Of a DNA stretch of 43,516 bases, positions 17,889 to 27,668 are shown in pieces. The number at the start of each line of letters is the position of its first letter. Positions within the stretch are counted from its first letter, which is position 1. Position numbers and translations under genes: made by a program. A model generated the notes under the pieces. It was not told where the DNA came from and made no database searches. It saw only the letters and a list, made by a program, of their open reading frames with translations. The DNA is from Prorocentrum cordatum (taxonomy: Eukaryota > Sar > Dinophyceae > Prorocentrales > Prorocentraceae), in the NCBI GenBank assembly GCA_963575745.1, contig CAUYUJ010000926.1:64001-107516 (forward strand), written 5' to 3'.

Positions 17889-18299
17889 GGACGCAACACT
17901 TGCCGTGGCCCATTTAGGACCAAGCATGCCGAGCCCTTTGTCCGCTCCGTCAACGAGGATGGCCGACTCGGACAGCGACGGTCGTCGGCCTTTCGCCGAT
18001 CGGTCGGGCGGTCGGACGGCGAGAGCGTCGTCTCGCCGACGTTCTTCGTCGAGCAAACGCAGGGCGACGAGCGGGCGAAGGGCTCGCAGACTGAGAACTT
18101 CGAGGAGGTGAAGACCGAGGACGGCGTCGAGCAGCACGGGGAGACGCAAGCCACCGCGCTGAAGGAGGACGCCAGCAAGCTCGAGGACAAGAGCCTCGGG
18201 GTCTGCCAACTCTGCCGGTCGCCGGGGGGGGGGGGCGGCCCAGGTCGCGGGGGCCGAAAAATATTGGAAGTGTTGGCGGGAGGTGCTGTCGAGGCTTAG
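17889..18299 (+). CDS. Acidic/basic coding island without ATG (likely internal exon)
   Basis: Stop-free between TGA 17886 and TAG 18297. It reads AEPFVRSVNEDGRLGQRRSS, SDGESVVSPTFFVEQTQGDE, SQTENFEEVKTEDGVEQHGE and ALKEDASKLEDKSLGVCQLC. The charged, low-hydrophobic text suggests a disordered regulatory or linker region. There is no in-frame ATG; CCATTTAG just before 17918 is a plausible splice acceptor. After about 18220 the frame enters a G-run and a local duplication, so the exon probably ends there. A competing frame reads MADSDSDGRR and is less convincing overall. Confidence 0.45.
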   Translation, partial: GRNTCRGPFRTKHAEPFVRSVNEDGRLGQRRSSAFRRSVGRSDGESVVSPTFFVEQTQGDERAKGSQTENFEEVKTEDGVEQHGETQATALKEDASKLEDKSLGVCQLCRSPGGGGGPGRGGRKILEVLAGGAVEA

Positions 18300-18425
18300 C
18301 TGGGGTTCGCCGCTTCTGCGGGCCGCGGGCGGGCGGCCCAGATCGTGGGGGCCGAATGATATTGGAAGGGTTGGCGGGGGGCGTTGCTCAGACTCAGCCA
18401 GCGTTCGCCGGTTCTGCTGGTCGGG
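18240..18425 (+). repeat. Tandem duplication of about 100 bp
   Basis: CGCGGGGGCCGAAAAATATTGG at about 18247 and GTGGGGGCCGAATGATATTGG at about 18346 start two similar units, each with a GTTGGCGGG word and a TTCGCCGSTTCTGC end. The period matches the 101-bp array that follows, though the sequence is different. Confidence 0.65.
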
Positions 18426-18689
18426 GGGGACAGGGCGCGGCGTTGCGTGGCGGGCCCCCCGCTGCCTCCCACGCCCTCGCTTTTTCTCCGGCCTCTGCGA
18501 ATGCAATCGCGTTCGGCATCGCGTGGTTGCGTCCTGCTGTTTCATCTCAACATTTGTTCTTTGCGCAGTCCTGCCTTGACGTGCCGACTGAGATGTCGCG
18601 GCGTTCTGCGTCGCGCATGCGCGTCGCCTCCCACGACGTCTATCGGGCGCATTTCTAGATGGGTCGACGAAAAGCGAACGCAGTAACAT

Positions 18690-20515
18690 CAGAGCGGGAC
18701 CTCGCCGTCCCTGGGGGGCTGCGATCTGCGAAACCGTCGCCACTTTCGAGGGCTGCCGGTTGGTCCAGCGGGGCCAGGCACCGCGCGGATCTGAGCGGGA
18801 CATCGCCATCTCTGGGGGGCTGCGATCTGCGAAATTGTCGCCACTTTCGCGGGCTGCCGGTGGGTCCAGCGGAGTGAGGCACCGCGCGGATCAGAGCGGG
18901 ACCGCGTCGTCCGTGGGGGGCTGCGTCTGAGAAGCTGTCGCCGCTATCGAGGGCTGCCGGTGGGTCAGCGGAGCCAAGCACCGCGCGGATCAGAACGGGA
19001 CTTCGCCGTCCTTGGGTGGCTGCGATATGCGAAATTGTCGCCACTTTCGAAGGCTGCTGGCGGGCCCGGCAGAGTGAGGCACCGCGCAGATCTGAGCGGG
19101 ACCTCGCCGTCCTTGAGGGGTTGCGATCTGCGAAATGGTCGCCACTTTCGAGGGTTGCTGGTGGGTCCAGCTGAGTGAGGCACCGCGCGGATCAGAGCGG
19201 GACCTCGCCGTGCCTGGGGGGCTGCGATTTGCAAAACTGTCGCCACTTTCGAAGGCTGCTGGTGTGTCCAGCGGGGTGAGGCGCCGCGCGGATCAGAGCG
19301 GGACCTCGCCGTCCCTGGGGGGCTGCGATTCGCGAAACCGTCGCCACTTTCGAGGGCTGCTGGTGGGTCCAGCGGAGTGATGCACCGCGCAGATCTAAGC
19401 GGGACATCGCCGTCCTTGGGGGTCTGCGATATTGCGAAATTGTCCCCACTTCCGAGGGCTTCTGGTGGGTCCAGCGGGGTGAGGCACTGCGCAGACCTGA
19501 TCGGGACCTCGCCGTCCCTGGGGGGCTGCGAGTTGCAAAACTGTCGCTACTTTCGAAGGCTGCTGGTGGGTCCAACGGACTGATCTGAGACACCGCGCAA
19601 ACCTCAGCGGGACCTCGCCGTCCCTGGGGGGCTGCGATCTGCGAAACCGTCGCCACTTTCGAGGGCTGCTGGTGGGTCCAGCGGGGTGAGGCACCGCGCG
19701 GATCTGAGCGGGACCTCGCCGTCCCTGGGGGGCTGCCGATCTGCGAAATTGTCGCCATTTTCTAGGGTTGCTGGTGGGTCCAACGATGTGAGGCAGTGAG
19801 GCACCGCGCAGATCTGAACGGGACCTCGCCGTCCCTGGGGGCTGCGATCTGCGAAATTGTTGCCATTTTCGATGGCTGTTGGTGGGTCCAGCAGAGTGAT
19901 CTGGGGCACCGCGCAGACCTGAGCGGGACCTCGCCGTCCCTGGCGGGCTGCGAGAAATTGTCGCCACTGTCGAGGGCTGGTGGTGAGTCCAGCGGGGTGA
20001 GGCAGTGAGGCACCGCGCAGATCTGAGCGGGACCCCGCCGTCCCTGGGGGGTTGCGATCTGCAAAATTGTCCCCACTTTCGAGGGCTGTTGGTGGGTCCA
20101 GCGGAGTGGTGCACCGCGCAGATCTGAACGGGACCTCGCCGTCCCTGGGGGGCTGCGATCTGCGAAACCGTCGCCACTTTCGAGGGCTGCTGGTGGGTCC
20201 AGCGGAGTGAGGCTCCGCGCAGATCTAAGCGGGACATCGCCGTCCCTGGGGGGTTGCGATCTGCGAAATTGTCGCCACTTTCGAGGGCTGCCTGGGGGGG
20301 CAGCATGGAGAAATGCGAAACCGTCACCACTTTCGAGGGCGTCCAGCGGAGTGAGACCGCGCGGATCGGAGCGGGACCTCGCCGTCCCTGGAGGGTTGCG
20401 ATCTGCGAAACCGTCGCCACTTTCGAGGGCTGGTGGTGGGTTCAGCGGAGTGAGGCACTGCGCAGATCTGAGAGGGACCTCGCCGTCCCTGCGGGGCTGC
20501 GATCTGCGAAACACG
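18690..20515 (+). repeat. 101-bp satellite, about 18 units
   Basis: The landmark CCGCGCGGATC or CCGCGCAGATC recurs at 18781, 18892, 18981, 19082, 19183, 19284, 19385 and onward, about 101 bp apart. Each unit also contains GACCTCGCCGTCCCTGGGGG, GCGATCTGCGAAA, GTCGCCACTTTCGAGGGCTG and GGTGGGTCCAGCGG. Several units contain small insertions (GTGAGGCA or GATCTGAG) or deletions. Long antisense frames (up to 341 codons) are repeat products. Confidence 0.95.
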
Positions 20516-20570
20516 CTCCCACGAAGCACGCGGGCGGCGCGTTTGACGCCAGGGGTTCCTTCAACGGGGA

Positions 20571-21278
20571 ATGCGAAGCACGACTGCGAGCTGCCAACAC
20601 AGGATGTGCCAGCGCCACTACATGTGGTTCGGCCGCGCACCCCGCCGACCCACGCGCCTGGTCCCCCAGGCAGTTGTCGACGAGGCCGCCATCACCGCCT
20701 CCGAAACCTATTACCTTAACGCCGCTGACGACAATAAGCTGGACACCTCTCCAAGCAAGAAGCTCCGCGTCGCGCTACAAGGCAAGGGCAACCAGCGCGA
20801 CCGCGACAAATGCAAGTCCATCTCAGCTGCTAAAGCATGGCGATGATAGGAGATAGTTTCGAGGGCCATCGAGTTGAAGATCCGACGCCTCAAGCTACAA
20901 CAAGAAGCCGCAGCACACCCCGATGAATCCCAGCGCCTGGTTTCTGCACTTTGTTCTGGGAGCTCCGCATCGCACACTTTCTTCGAGAGCGCGATGTTAC
21001 GCCGCTGACGTTGATACGACCCAGACGTACACCCGATTGCCAGACTGTTCGCCGCGGACATACAGGACCTCATCACCTGCGACGCTGCGGAACCCTTGGA
21101 ACTTGGTCGACTGGAAGGGCAACATCATAGAATCGTTTACAGAACCCACGGTCGCCGAAGTCTTCTGCTGTCACGCCGCCCGGTGCCTCCGCCGAGCTCC
21201 CGTCGGAGTTCGCCCCTTCCGACGAGGCCGAACTGTTCGTTTGCCAGCTACATGCACCCGAAAGAACCCCATGCTTGA
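20571..21278 (+). pseudogene. Coding island in one frame with three stop interruptions
   Basis: One frame reads LVPQAVVDEAAITASETYYL and NAADDNKLDTSPSKKLRVAL, then TGA-TAG at 20844-20849, then IELKIRRLKLQQEAAAHPDE and SQRLVSALCSGSSASHTFFE, then TGA codons at 21006 and 21012, then DPDVHPIARLFAADIQDLIT and CDAAEPLELGRL. All three pieces are protein-like and share the frame, so they look like one gene broken by nonsense changes, or by introns whose lengths keep phase. The signal then moves to the +1 frame (VDWKGNIIESFTEPTVAEVF, about 21100-21165) and then to the frame of the RING-like island. Confidence 0.45.
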
Positions 21279-21682
21279 GCACCTGGAAGACTGCGCGAGC
21301 ACTCTGCGCATACCATAGGGGACTGGCTTTTTGTGGGGAGCAGTGCATGTGCTGCATGTTATCGCAGCTCGCGCTCACGAACGAGTGCATCATGTGTCGC
21401 ACGACTTTTCAGACGCGAGTGGGAGCACAGCATCACAACGCAGTGGCATGGGGAGCACGAGCGCGCAAGCTAGACCATACCTGGGCCCCATATCCGATCA
21501 CTTCCCCGAAGAGCCTCGCATGCCTGTCTGTCAGGAGTCCTTTGACGGGTACAGCGCGCTTCGGGCCCTTTTTCAGGCACCAACCTGCGGGCGTACCTCG
21601 CGCTTCATCAGGAACTACCTGTACGACCGCCCTGCGGGCGGTAAGGAGGTTGGGGGGGGTTGAGATCAAATGCCCACCTTGA
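21131..21682 (+). CDS. RING-like Cys/His-rich C-terminal domain, partial
   Basis: The frame reads SAELPSEFAPSDEAELFVCQ, then LHAPERTPC, ARALCAYHRGLAFCGEQCMC and SQLALTNECIMCRTTFQTRV. The end has the Cys-x2-Cys ... Cys-x2-Cys-Arg pattern typical of the second half of a RING finger (family knowledge: zinc-binding E3 ubiquitin ligase domain), preceded by a Cys/His cluster. The first pair is imperfect (Cys-x2-His) and the Cys-x-x-His spacing is longer than canonical, so a variant RING or a decayed copy is possible. Convincing text ends near 21450; the rest to the stop at 21680 is doubtful. The upstream part of the gene is probably the interrupted island at 20571-21165. Confidence 0.45.
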   Translation, partial: NRLQNPRSPKSSAVTPPGASAELPSEFAPSDEAELFVCQLHAPERTPCLSTWKTARALCAYHRGLAFCGEQCMCCMLSQLALTNECIMCRTTFQTRVGAQHHNAVAWGARARKLDHTWAPYPITSPKSLACLSVRSPLTGTARFGPFFRHQPAGVPRASSGTTCTTALRAVRRLGGVEIKCPP

Positions 21683-21716
21683 CTGACCTCCAGCCTGTCA
21701 CCTTGATGTCATCTCT

Positions 21717-21759
21717 CTCTTTCTGTTTGTCTCTGTCTCTCTCTCTCTCTCTCTCTCCC
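21717..21759 (+). repeat. (TC)n microsatellite
   Basis: TCTCTCTTTCTGTTTGTCTC followed by pure CT. Confidence 0.9.
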
Positions 21760-21792
21760 CCTCTCTGCGTCTCTCGCCGGGTCGCCTGGGGC

Positions 21793-21955
21793 ACCCGGGA
21801 CACCCCGGACACCGCCCGGCCCAATTGGGACACCTCCCGGCCGCCGGTGGACGGGAAACTGACTTTTGCCCCTTCTGACACCCGGGACACCGCCCGGCCC
21901 AATGGGGACACCTCCCGGCCACCAGCGGACGGGAAACGGACTTTCGCTCCTACTT
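21793..21955 (+). repeat. 78-bp tandem duplication
   Basis: ACCGCCCGGCCCAAT starts at 21811 and 21889. Both copies continue with GGGACACCTCCCGGCC, GGACGGGAAAC and GACTTT. Its reverse complement shares GGTGTCCCG and AAAGTC-CCGTTTC words with 10975-11095. Confidence 0.75.
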
Positions 21956-22082
21956 CGGCCTAGCTACGGGAGGATCACGCGCAGCTTCGCCTCGCCCGTG
22001 CGCACGACACGAACGCGAAACCGAAGCAGATTTCCCGGCGGGGGGTCTCCGTTTCACTGCGATCTCACCCCCCAAATTCCAA

Positions 22083-22925
22083 TTGGGAGCCCACGCGCCA
22101 TCGCTACCGCTCCCGACAGAGGTCCACGACGTCCTCCGCAGCGGCGACGCCCTCACCAGCCGCAACGGCACCGCCGAGACCGAGCTGGCGCGCCCCGCGG
22201 GGATCCCCTCCCACGCGCGGAGGTGGTGGCTCCAGCGGCAGCAGGCCCACCCGGGGCGACTGGTGGCGCCGCCGGGGGAGAGGTTGCGCAGCCGAGGACG
22301 CCAGGGAAGAGGACATGGAGCACGACGACAAGCCCGAGCCCACGAAGGCCCCATCGCCCGGGTTTGCCGCCGGCGAGGAGCGGCGCACAAGCCGACGGTG
22401 GCCCCCAGGATCCCGAACGACATGAAGGACCTGATCCTCATCGTCCTGTGGGCGACCTACCAGAACACCATGCAGATCCGCGAGCTCAAAGGATGCATCG
22501 TCGCGACGGTGAAGGTCAGCGACGCGGACCCCTTGGTCGAGGCGATCGAGAGCCAGAACCGCAACTGCGCACGGGCCATTCGCCAAGAAGGAGAATCACA
22601 CGTAAGAGGCCCGCCTAGTCTCGGCGCTGCGGTGGCCACGGTGGAGGCCCTGGCACAAACGGACATCGGCGCGAAGAGCAAGGGCGACCTCATCAACGCG
22701 ATCGTCAAGATCAACGCGCTGGACTAGTACCAGGTGCAGGACATTCCCGATCTGCAAGCTCGAAAGGGCGTGCAAGAGCGGCCAGGCGAATCTGCTCTTC
22801 AGTTGCAGGGACCACGGCATCAGGCAGCGCATCGCGGGGGCGGCGCTCCACAACGCAAGAAGACCGCATGCGTGGGTGCAGCGCCGACGGGATTTGTCGA
22901 GGACGAGCTCGCTGGCGACTTTTAG
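22083..22925 (+). pseudogene. Frame-shifted copy of a multicopy-type protein
   Basis: The protein-like signal crosses frames in order. At about 22295-22390 one frame reads AAEDAREEDMEHDDKPEPTK and APSPGFAAGEERR. At 22390-22727 another reads IPNDMKDLILIVLWATYQNT, MQIRELKGCIVATVKVSDAD, PLVEAIESQNRNCARAIRQE and GAKSKGDLINAIVKINALD, then stops at TAG. A third reads FPICKLERACKSGQANLLFS and CRDHGIRQRIAGAALHNARR. The middle frame then returns as GAAPTGFVEDELAGDF. The order (acidic linker, helical segment with a Q-x2-R-x-L core, and a terminal APTG-x-x-EDEL block) resembles a protein seen in many dinoflagellate copies; this is recollection, not a search. Function unknown. Confidence 0.5.
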
Positions 22926-24030
22926 ATTGGATGCCATCGCGCCTCCTTGATATGCCCTCATGCTTGCCCGCGGGGCGCCATGAAGGTGCGAGCGGGGAGG
23001 TCTGCCAGAAAGTGCGGTTAGAACGTTCCGGAAGACGTTTCCCAGAACATTATGTAACCATTCCGCGCTGCCGCGACGCATTGCGGAACCCGCGCGGCCG
23101 GTCGTGCGATGCATCGCAGAGTACCGTGCCCCCCTTTTCCCGCGATGCATCCTTCGCGATTGCTTGTAGTAGGCCGCGCAGTCGCTTGCGAGAGGGGGCA
23201 AACTGAACTGCCCTCAAGACAGCACGACACGATGCGACGATCAATGGGAGGACTGCTATATATGACGATCCCATCAAAGATAGCGAGTCCATGAAACGCC
23301 TGAGAGCCACCGACGCCATCGCAGGGAGGTGCTCGTTGGTCACCATTCCGCCTGCGCTCTCGCCCACGCCCCCGGCCACGCCCCACACCGCACTTTCTCA
23401 GACGACGCGGAGAGCAGTGCAAATGGCAAGCCGCCCTGATGATGAGGCTCGCGCCGATTTTGGCTCCGCCTTGCCCCGCCTTTTCCCTGGACACGCTCGC
23501 GAGAGGCGCGAGGTGCCCGCCGCCACCTGGCCAGATCCTGTTCGAGGACGGCTCGAGTCGAAAAATGGCCACCCCCACGCGCCCTCCTCGTGCCCCCCCC
23601 GCGAGTGCTGCTTCCGCCTCCATGCCGTCCACTCATCCTCCTCCCCCTCCTCCTCCTCCTCTTCCTCTTCCACTGCCTCTCCCGCGGGCTCGCGGCACGC
23701 GGGAGAGACCGTGGGGTAACGGGGAAGGCTGCGCCCGCGGCCCGAGGTGAGCTGGGTTGTGGGCTCGCCGTCATCTCGATTTCGCTGAGCCGCTCACAAC
23801 CACGTGGGCCGCGCCCAAGCTCCCCAAAGTGGGCGAGCACTGTCTAGGTTCCCCCAGAGGTCTCACACGTTTTTGGCTTTCGGAACATTTGACATTTTGG
23901 TGTTGTGAGTGGGTGAGTGAGTGATATCTAAATATCATATTGAAAGGGGCCGAGAGGTCATTCATTGGCGTGGCTGGAGTGAAGCCGCGATGAGCACTGT
24001 TGGTGTTATTTCATCGCTTCGCTCATCCCG
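22926..24030. other. No firmly supported gene
   Basis: Contains GCGATGCATCGC (12-bp palindrome, 23105-23116) and CGCGATGCATCC near 23141, relatives of the dispersed GATGCATC motif. A frame at 23510-23640 (GQILFEDGSSRKMATPTRPP) might be a small exon before a TCC-rich Pro-coding tract, but support is thin. Confidence 0.45.
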
Positions 24031-24039
24031 CTGGCCCTG

Positions 24040-24180
24040 GAGCGCTATATGGGGCCTCTTGGGGCCGTCTTGGGGGCTTCTTGGGGGCTTCTTGGGAGCG
24101 TCTTGGGGCTCCTTGGCGGCGTGTTGGGCTCCCCTGGGGCCTCTTGGGGGGCTCTCAGGGGCCCCTTGGGGCGGGAGGGG
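24040..24180 (+). repeat. CTTGGGGCC-type repeat, 11-bp period
   Basis: GGGGCCTCTT, GGGGCCGTCTT, GGGGGCTTCTT (twice) and GGGAGCGTCTT follow each other with an 11-bp period. Same family as 36.4 and 37.9-39.6 kb. Confidence 0.8.
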
Positions 24181-24384
24181 GGGTAGTCGTTGGCAGACCC
24201 CCCATTGGATGCCACGGTCCTCATGAGGTGTGGCGAAAAATAGCCTCCCCCCTGGGGATCAGCCGGGGGTCGGCCGTGGTACTTTTCGTCCGGGGCCCCC
24301 CAAGGGCCGCCCCGCGCGCGCGAATTAGAAATATTGTCAAGTAGTTACCGGAGATCTTAGCACGCCTCTGGCCCGTTGGGCTGG

Positions 24385-24955
24385 CGAATTGTTGTTGTGG
24401 TGTGTTGGTGTTTGTTGTTTGTGTCGTTGATGGTGGTGGTGGTGTTAGCGTTGCGTTTGTTGATGTAATGTTTGTTGTTGGTGGTGGTGGTGTTGTTGTG
24501 TTGGTTGTTGGTGGCGTTGTCATTGCTTTTGTTGGTGTTGGTGTTGTTGTTGTTGGTGGTGGTGCTGCTGCTGTTGCTGCTGTTGCTGTGTTATGGTGGT
24601 TATTGGTGTTGATATGTGTGCTGTTGTTGGTGGTTCAATTGGTGTTGAAAGTGTTGTTGTTGCTGTTGCTGGTTATGGTGTTGTTGTTCGTGTTGTTATG
24701 TGTTTGGTTTTGTGTGTTGTTGGTGTTGGTGTTGTTACGGGTGGTGTTGTTGTCGGTGTTGTTGTTTGTGTTGTTGTTGTTTGTGTTGTCGGTGTTGTTG
24801 TTTGTGTTGTCGGTGTTGTTTTTTCTGATGGTGCTGCTGCTGTTGCTGTTGGTGTTGTCGTGTGTGTTGTTGTTGTTGTTGCTGTTGTTGCTGTTGTTGT
24901 TGGTGTTGATATTGGTATTGCGGTTGTGTTTGTTATTGCTATGGTTGTTGAATTG
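24385..24955 (+). repeat. (GTT/GTTGGT)n array
   Basis: GTTGTTGGTGTTG-type triplets for about 570 bp with CTG variants. Val-rich and Thr/Asn-rich open frames up to 215 codons are repeat translations. Confidence 0.95.
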
Positions 24956-25004
24956 CCTTGCCATTTTATAACTAGTGCTAACCACCCCACTAACCGGCGA
25001 TCGG

Positions 25005-25057
25005 TACTTAGCCCGGGAAAATCGGACATTCCCCGGGAAAAACGGTCATTCCCCGGT
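25005..25057 (+). repeat. Left terminal inverted repeat (candidate)
   Basis: Begins TACTTAGCCCGGGAAAATCG and contains two 27-bp sub-repeats (GGACATTCCCCGGGAAAA and GGTCATTCCCCGGT). An inverted partner word, ACCGGGGAATG, follows directly at 25060. Confidence 0.5.
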
Positions 25058-26640
25058 AGCACCGGGGAATGTACGATTCTTGCGGCGTTTCTTTTGCGAA
25101 TGTTTCGCGCGGGGTCGGGCTGCAGAGTCTTCGAAAGCCAACTGGTTGGCTTACGTGTGACCATTCGGTTTCCGCCGAGACTTCCCTTTGAATGCAGGGC
25201 TTGCTTGAGGCGCAAAACAAATGAAGTAGGTTTAGAGTAGCTCCTGAAGTAGGTCGGCGAAGTAGGTCTGCAGCGCGCCTGGCAACAGTGGTCGGCGCAG
25301 GTAACTCGAAGGGAAAGGATGGCGAAACCGATTGCCGCGAGAAACTTTCAGGGGAAAGGAATGCGACATTCATGTGCAAAAGTAGCTTTCCAGGAAAGGT
25401 TGTCGGGAACACAATATCAAAAGTAACTTGTCGGGATCGGGTCAGTAATGATATTTTCCAAACAAGCTTCTCGGGGAAATGCTGGAATGCCGCCGGCAAG
25501 GCGCGGCTTCTGCTAGCAAGCCAGCCGAGTAATTCGTGAAGTGCGCTGTCTTGGGTTCTTCTGGACTCCTTCGGGGCTTATCTTCAGGCTTCCAAAGTCT
25601 TCGGAAGCGCATGGACCAAAAGGCCCAATTCATTCGTGTCTCGTACGATTTGGAAAGATTTCGGCTTCTCGGGGGTGTTATTGGGTGGCTCCGCGGCCGC
25701 TTGGGGCGGTCTCGGAGCGGTATTTGGGTTTCTTGGAGCATGCGGGAAACAATGTTGATCCATCTTGGGCTATCTTGAACCATCTGTGAGACCGCGTTGC
25801 ATTCTGCGAGGTCATGCCGGCTCTATCTTTGACCGTCCCGGGCGCTCCACCGATCCGCCGCCCCCCATTGCAGGCCCCGGAAGGAGGGGGGGGGAGGGGC
25901 GCATCCATCCCCGAAGGGAAGACTGGGGGTTGTTGGAACAGGAAGCGCTCTAAACCACCTCCGTCCTGAGATCTGGGGGCATTGCGTTTCCCCCTTGGTC
26001 TGACCACAGCGGGAAGTGGGGCATGGAGGGCGGGGCGAGGGCCGCGGGCCCGAGCAAGGGGGAGGGGGGGGGGGCGAGAGGGAGGACCAGGAAGGTTAAG
26101 AAGGTCAGAAACGGGAGGGTGGGGGGCTCCAGAAGGCGGGCAGGGGGGAGGTGGCGTTTCCGGGGGGAGGAGGTGGAGGGAGGCTGGAATAATGAGGGCG
26201 CGTGGAAGAGGAGAGGAGGTGGAGAGAGGTGGGAGGAGGAAAGAGAAACGGAAGGGGAGTGGCGCCTCCGTCGGGCCGGGCCCGGAGGGGCCCCGGGGGG
26301 CGGGGGGCGGCCGCATCAGGTTTGGTTTCTGAAGAACCTAGGGCGCCAGGCGGCGGCCCCCTGCCCGCCAGCGGGGGGGCTGCCAAAAGGCCCTGTCCTG
26401 TCGCGGTACGTTCGCTTGTCGCCCGACAGCGAAATCGCGCTCGATCCTCGACCCTCGGGGGGGGGGGGAGACCGCCCCCTTTGGGGGGCTCCCGCCTGTC
26501 GGGGGCAACCTACAAGTGTTTTGGGTTTGCTCACCTTCTGGGGGTACTTCGCAGATTCCTTTTTTGGCGCGCCGCCCCCGGGGGCGACTTCTGGGAAAGG
26601 CTCGGGCAAGCGTGTGCTGATGTTTCAAGGAACCGCGCCC
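25058..26640. other. Unique-looking interior of the candidate element
   Basis: GAAGTAGGT occurs three times near 25224-25270. GGGGAAAG and GGGAACAC words related to the terminal repeats recur at 25340-25480. A decayed 11-bp CTTGG repeat occurs at 25690-25790. From 25880 to 26330 it is extremely G-rich. No convincing gene. Confidence 0.45.
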
Positions 26641-26644
26641 CCAA

Positions 26645-26940
26645 AGTAGGTCGGAAAGTAGGTTTGCAGAATTTGTTTTTGCAAAGTAGGTTCCAAAGAA
26701 GGTTTCCGGATTCCAAAAGTAGGTTTTCGGTAGCGCAAAGTAGGTTTCGGAGGCTTCAAAATAGGTTTTAGGAGCCTCAAAGTAGGTTTCGGAGGCCTCA
26801 AAGTAGGTTTCAAACCTACTTCAAACCTACTTCAAACCTACTTCAAACCTACTTCAAACCTACTTCAAACCTACTTCAAACCTACTTCGAACCTACTTCA
26901 AACCTACTTCAAACCTATTTCAAACCTACTTCAAACTGTT
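26645..26940. repeat. AAGTAGGTTT array that inverts to AAACCTACTTC
   Basis: To about 26815 the unit is AAGTAGGTTT with variable spacers (about 18-27 bp apart). From 26816 the reverse complement AAACCTACTTC repeats at exactly 11 bp, about eleven times. The junction AAGTAGGTTT-C-AAACCTACTT is a perfect inverted repeat. Single forward copies lie at 25224 and 26650, and degenerate inverse copies at 28003-28045. Confidence 0.9.
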
Positions 26941-26954
26941 TTCGGAAGCATGGA

Positions 26955-27282
26955 AGGTCAGGGATTGAAGGTAGGAGGAGGAGGAGGTGGAGGAGAATGT
27001 GGGGGAGGAGGAGGAGGAGGAAGAGGAATGGGAGAGGAGGAGGAGGAGGAGGTGGATGAGGAGAGCCGGGAGGAGGATGTGGAGGAGGAAGAAGAGGAGG
27101 AGGAGGAGGAGAGCCAGGTCGAGGAAACGGAGGGCCAGGAGGAAGGAGGAACAGGAGAGAGGAGTAGGAGGAGGAGGGCCAAGAGGACCCGGAGGATCGG
27201 GCGGAGGATGAGGGGCGGATGAAGGGGGGATGAGGGGGAAAAGGTAGGAACAAGATGGGGAATATGAGGGGGGGGAGGAGGA

Positions 27283-27313
<31 letters not shown>

Positions 27314-27330
27314 GGGGGGGCGGGGAGGGC
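26955..27330 (+). repeat. (GGA)n purine array
   Basis: GGAGGAGGAGG with GAA and GGG variants; Glu/Gly- and Ser/Pro-rich open frames are repeat products. Confidence 0.9.
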
Positions 27331-27642
27331 GGGGAGGATCGGGGGCAGGAGGATGAGAACGTGGATGCTGCGGCTGACGAGGGGGAGGATGGTGAGGCAA
27401 GGGGGGCGATGATGGGAAGCATGATGTGATTGATAACGAGTGGCTTTGGGGAGGGCAGAATGACCTTGGGCGGGGCGGCCGTGATAATGAGGAGGAGCCA
27501 TGGCGTGTCCGAACCCCGCCGGGGCACGGTATTGGTACGGGGTGATTGTTGGTGGCGGCCCGGCTTGTCCGGGATTCCTTGAGTTGCGTTGTTCGCCGTG
27601 CCAGTTGCCGGGGCTGCCCCAATTGATTTTTGGGTCGCCCAT
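27330..27642 (-). CDS. Weak antisense open frame ahead of the GGA array
   Basis: From ATG at 27640-27642 on the minus strand it reads MGDPKINWGSPGNWHGEQRN, then ITPYQYRAPAGFGHAMAPPH. This is a plausible N-terminal region rich in Gly, Pro, His and aromatic residues. It then runs into the GGA array as Ser/Pro repeats. It could be a real N-terminal exon inside the candidate element; no family recognised. Confidence 0.25.
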
Positions 27643-27668
27643 CGTCGTGACTGCTTTTCTGGCGGGTC

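Noticed and set aside
18690-20515. Long minus-strand frames across the 101-bp array, and a CRISPR-like look
   Set aside because: The frames are translations of a satellite with small indels. There are no conserved short repeats with unique spacers; the whole unit is conserved.
24402-25240. Val-rich frames resembling membrane proteins
   Set aside because: GTT triplets translate to Val and Leu runs. Hydrophobicity here is a repeat artefact.
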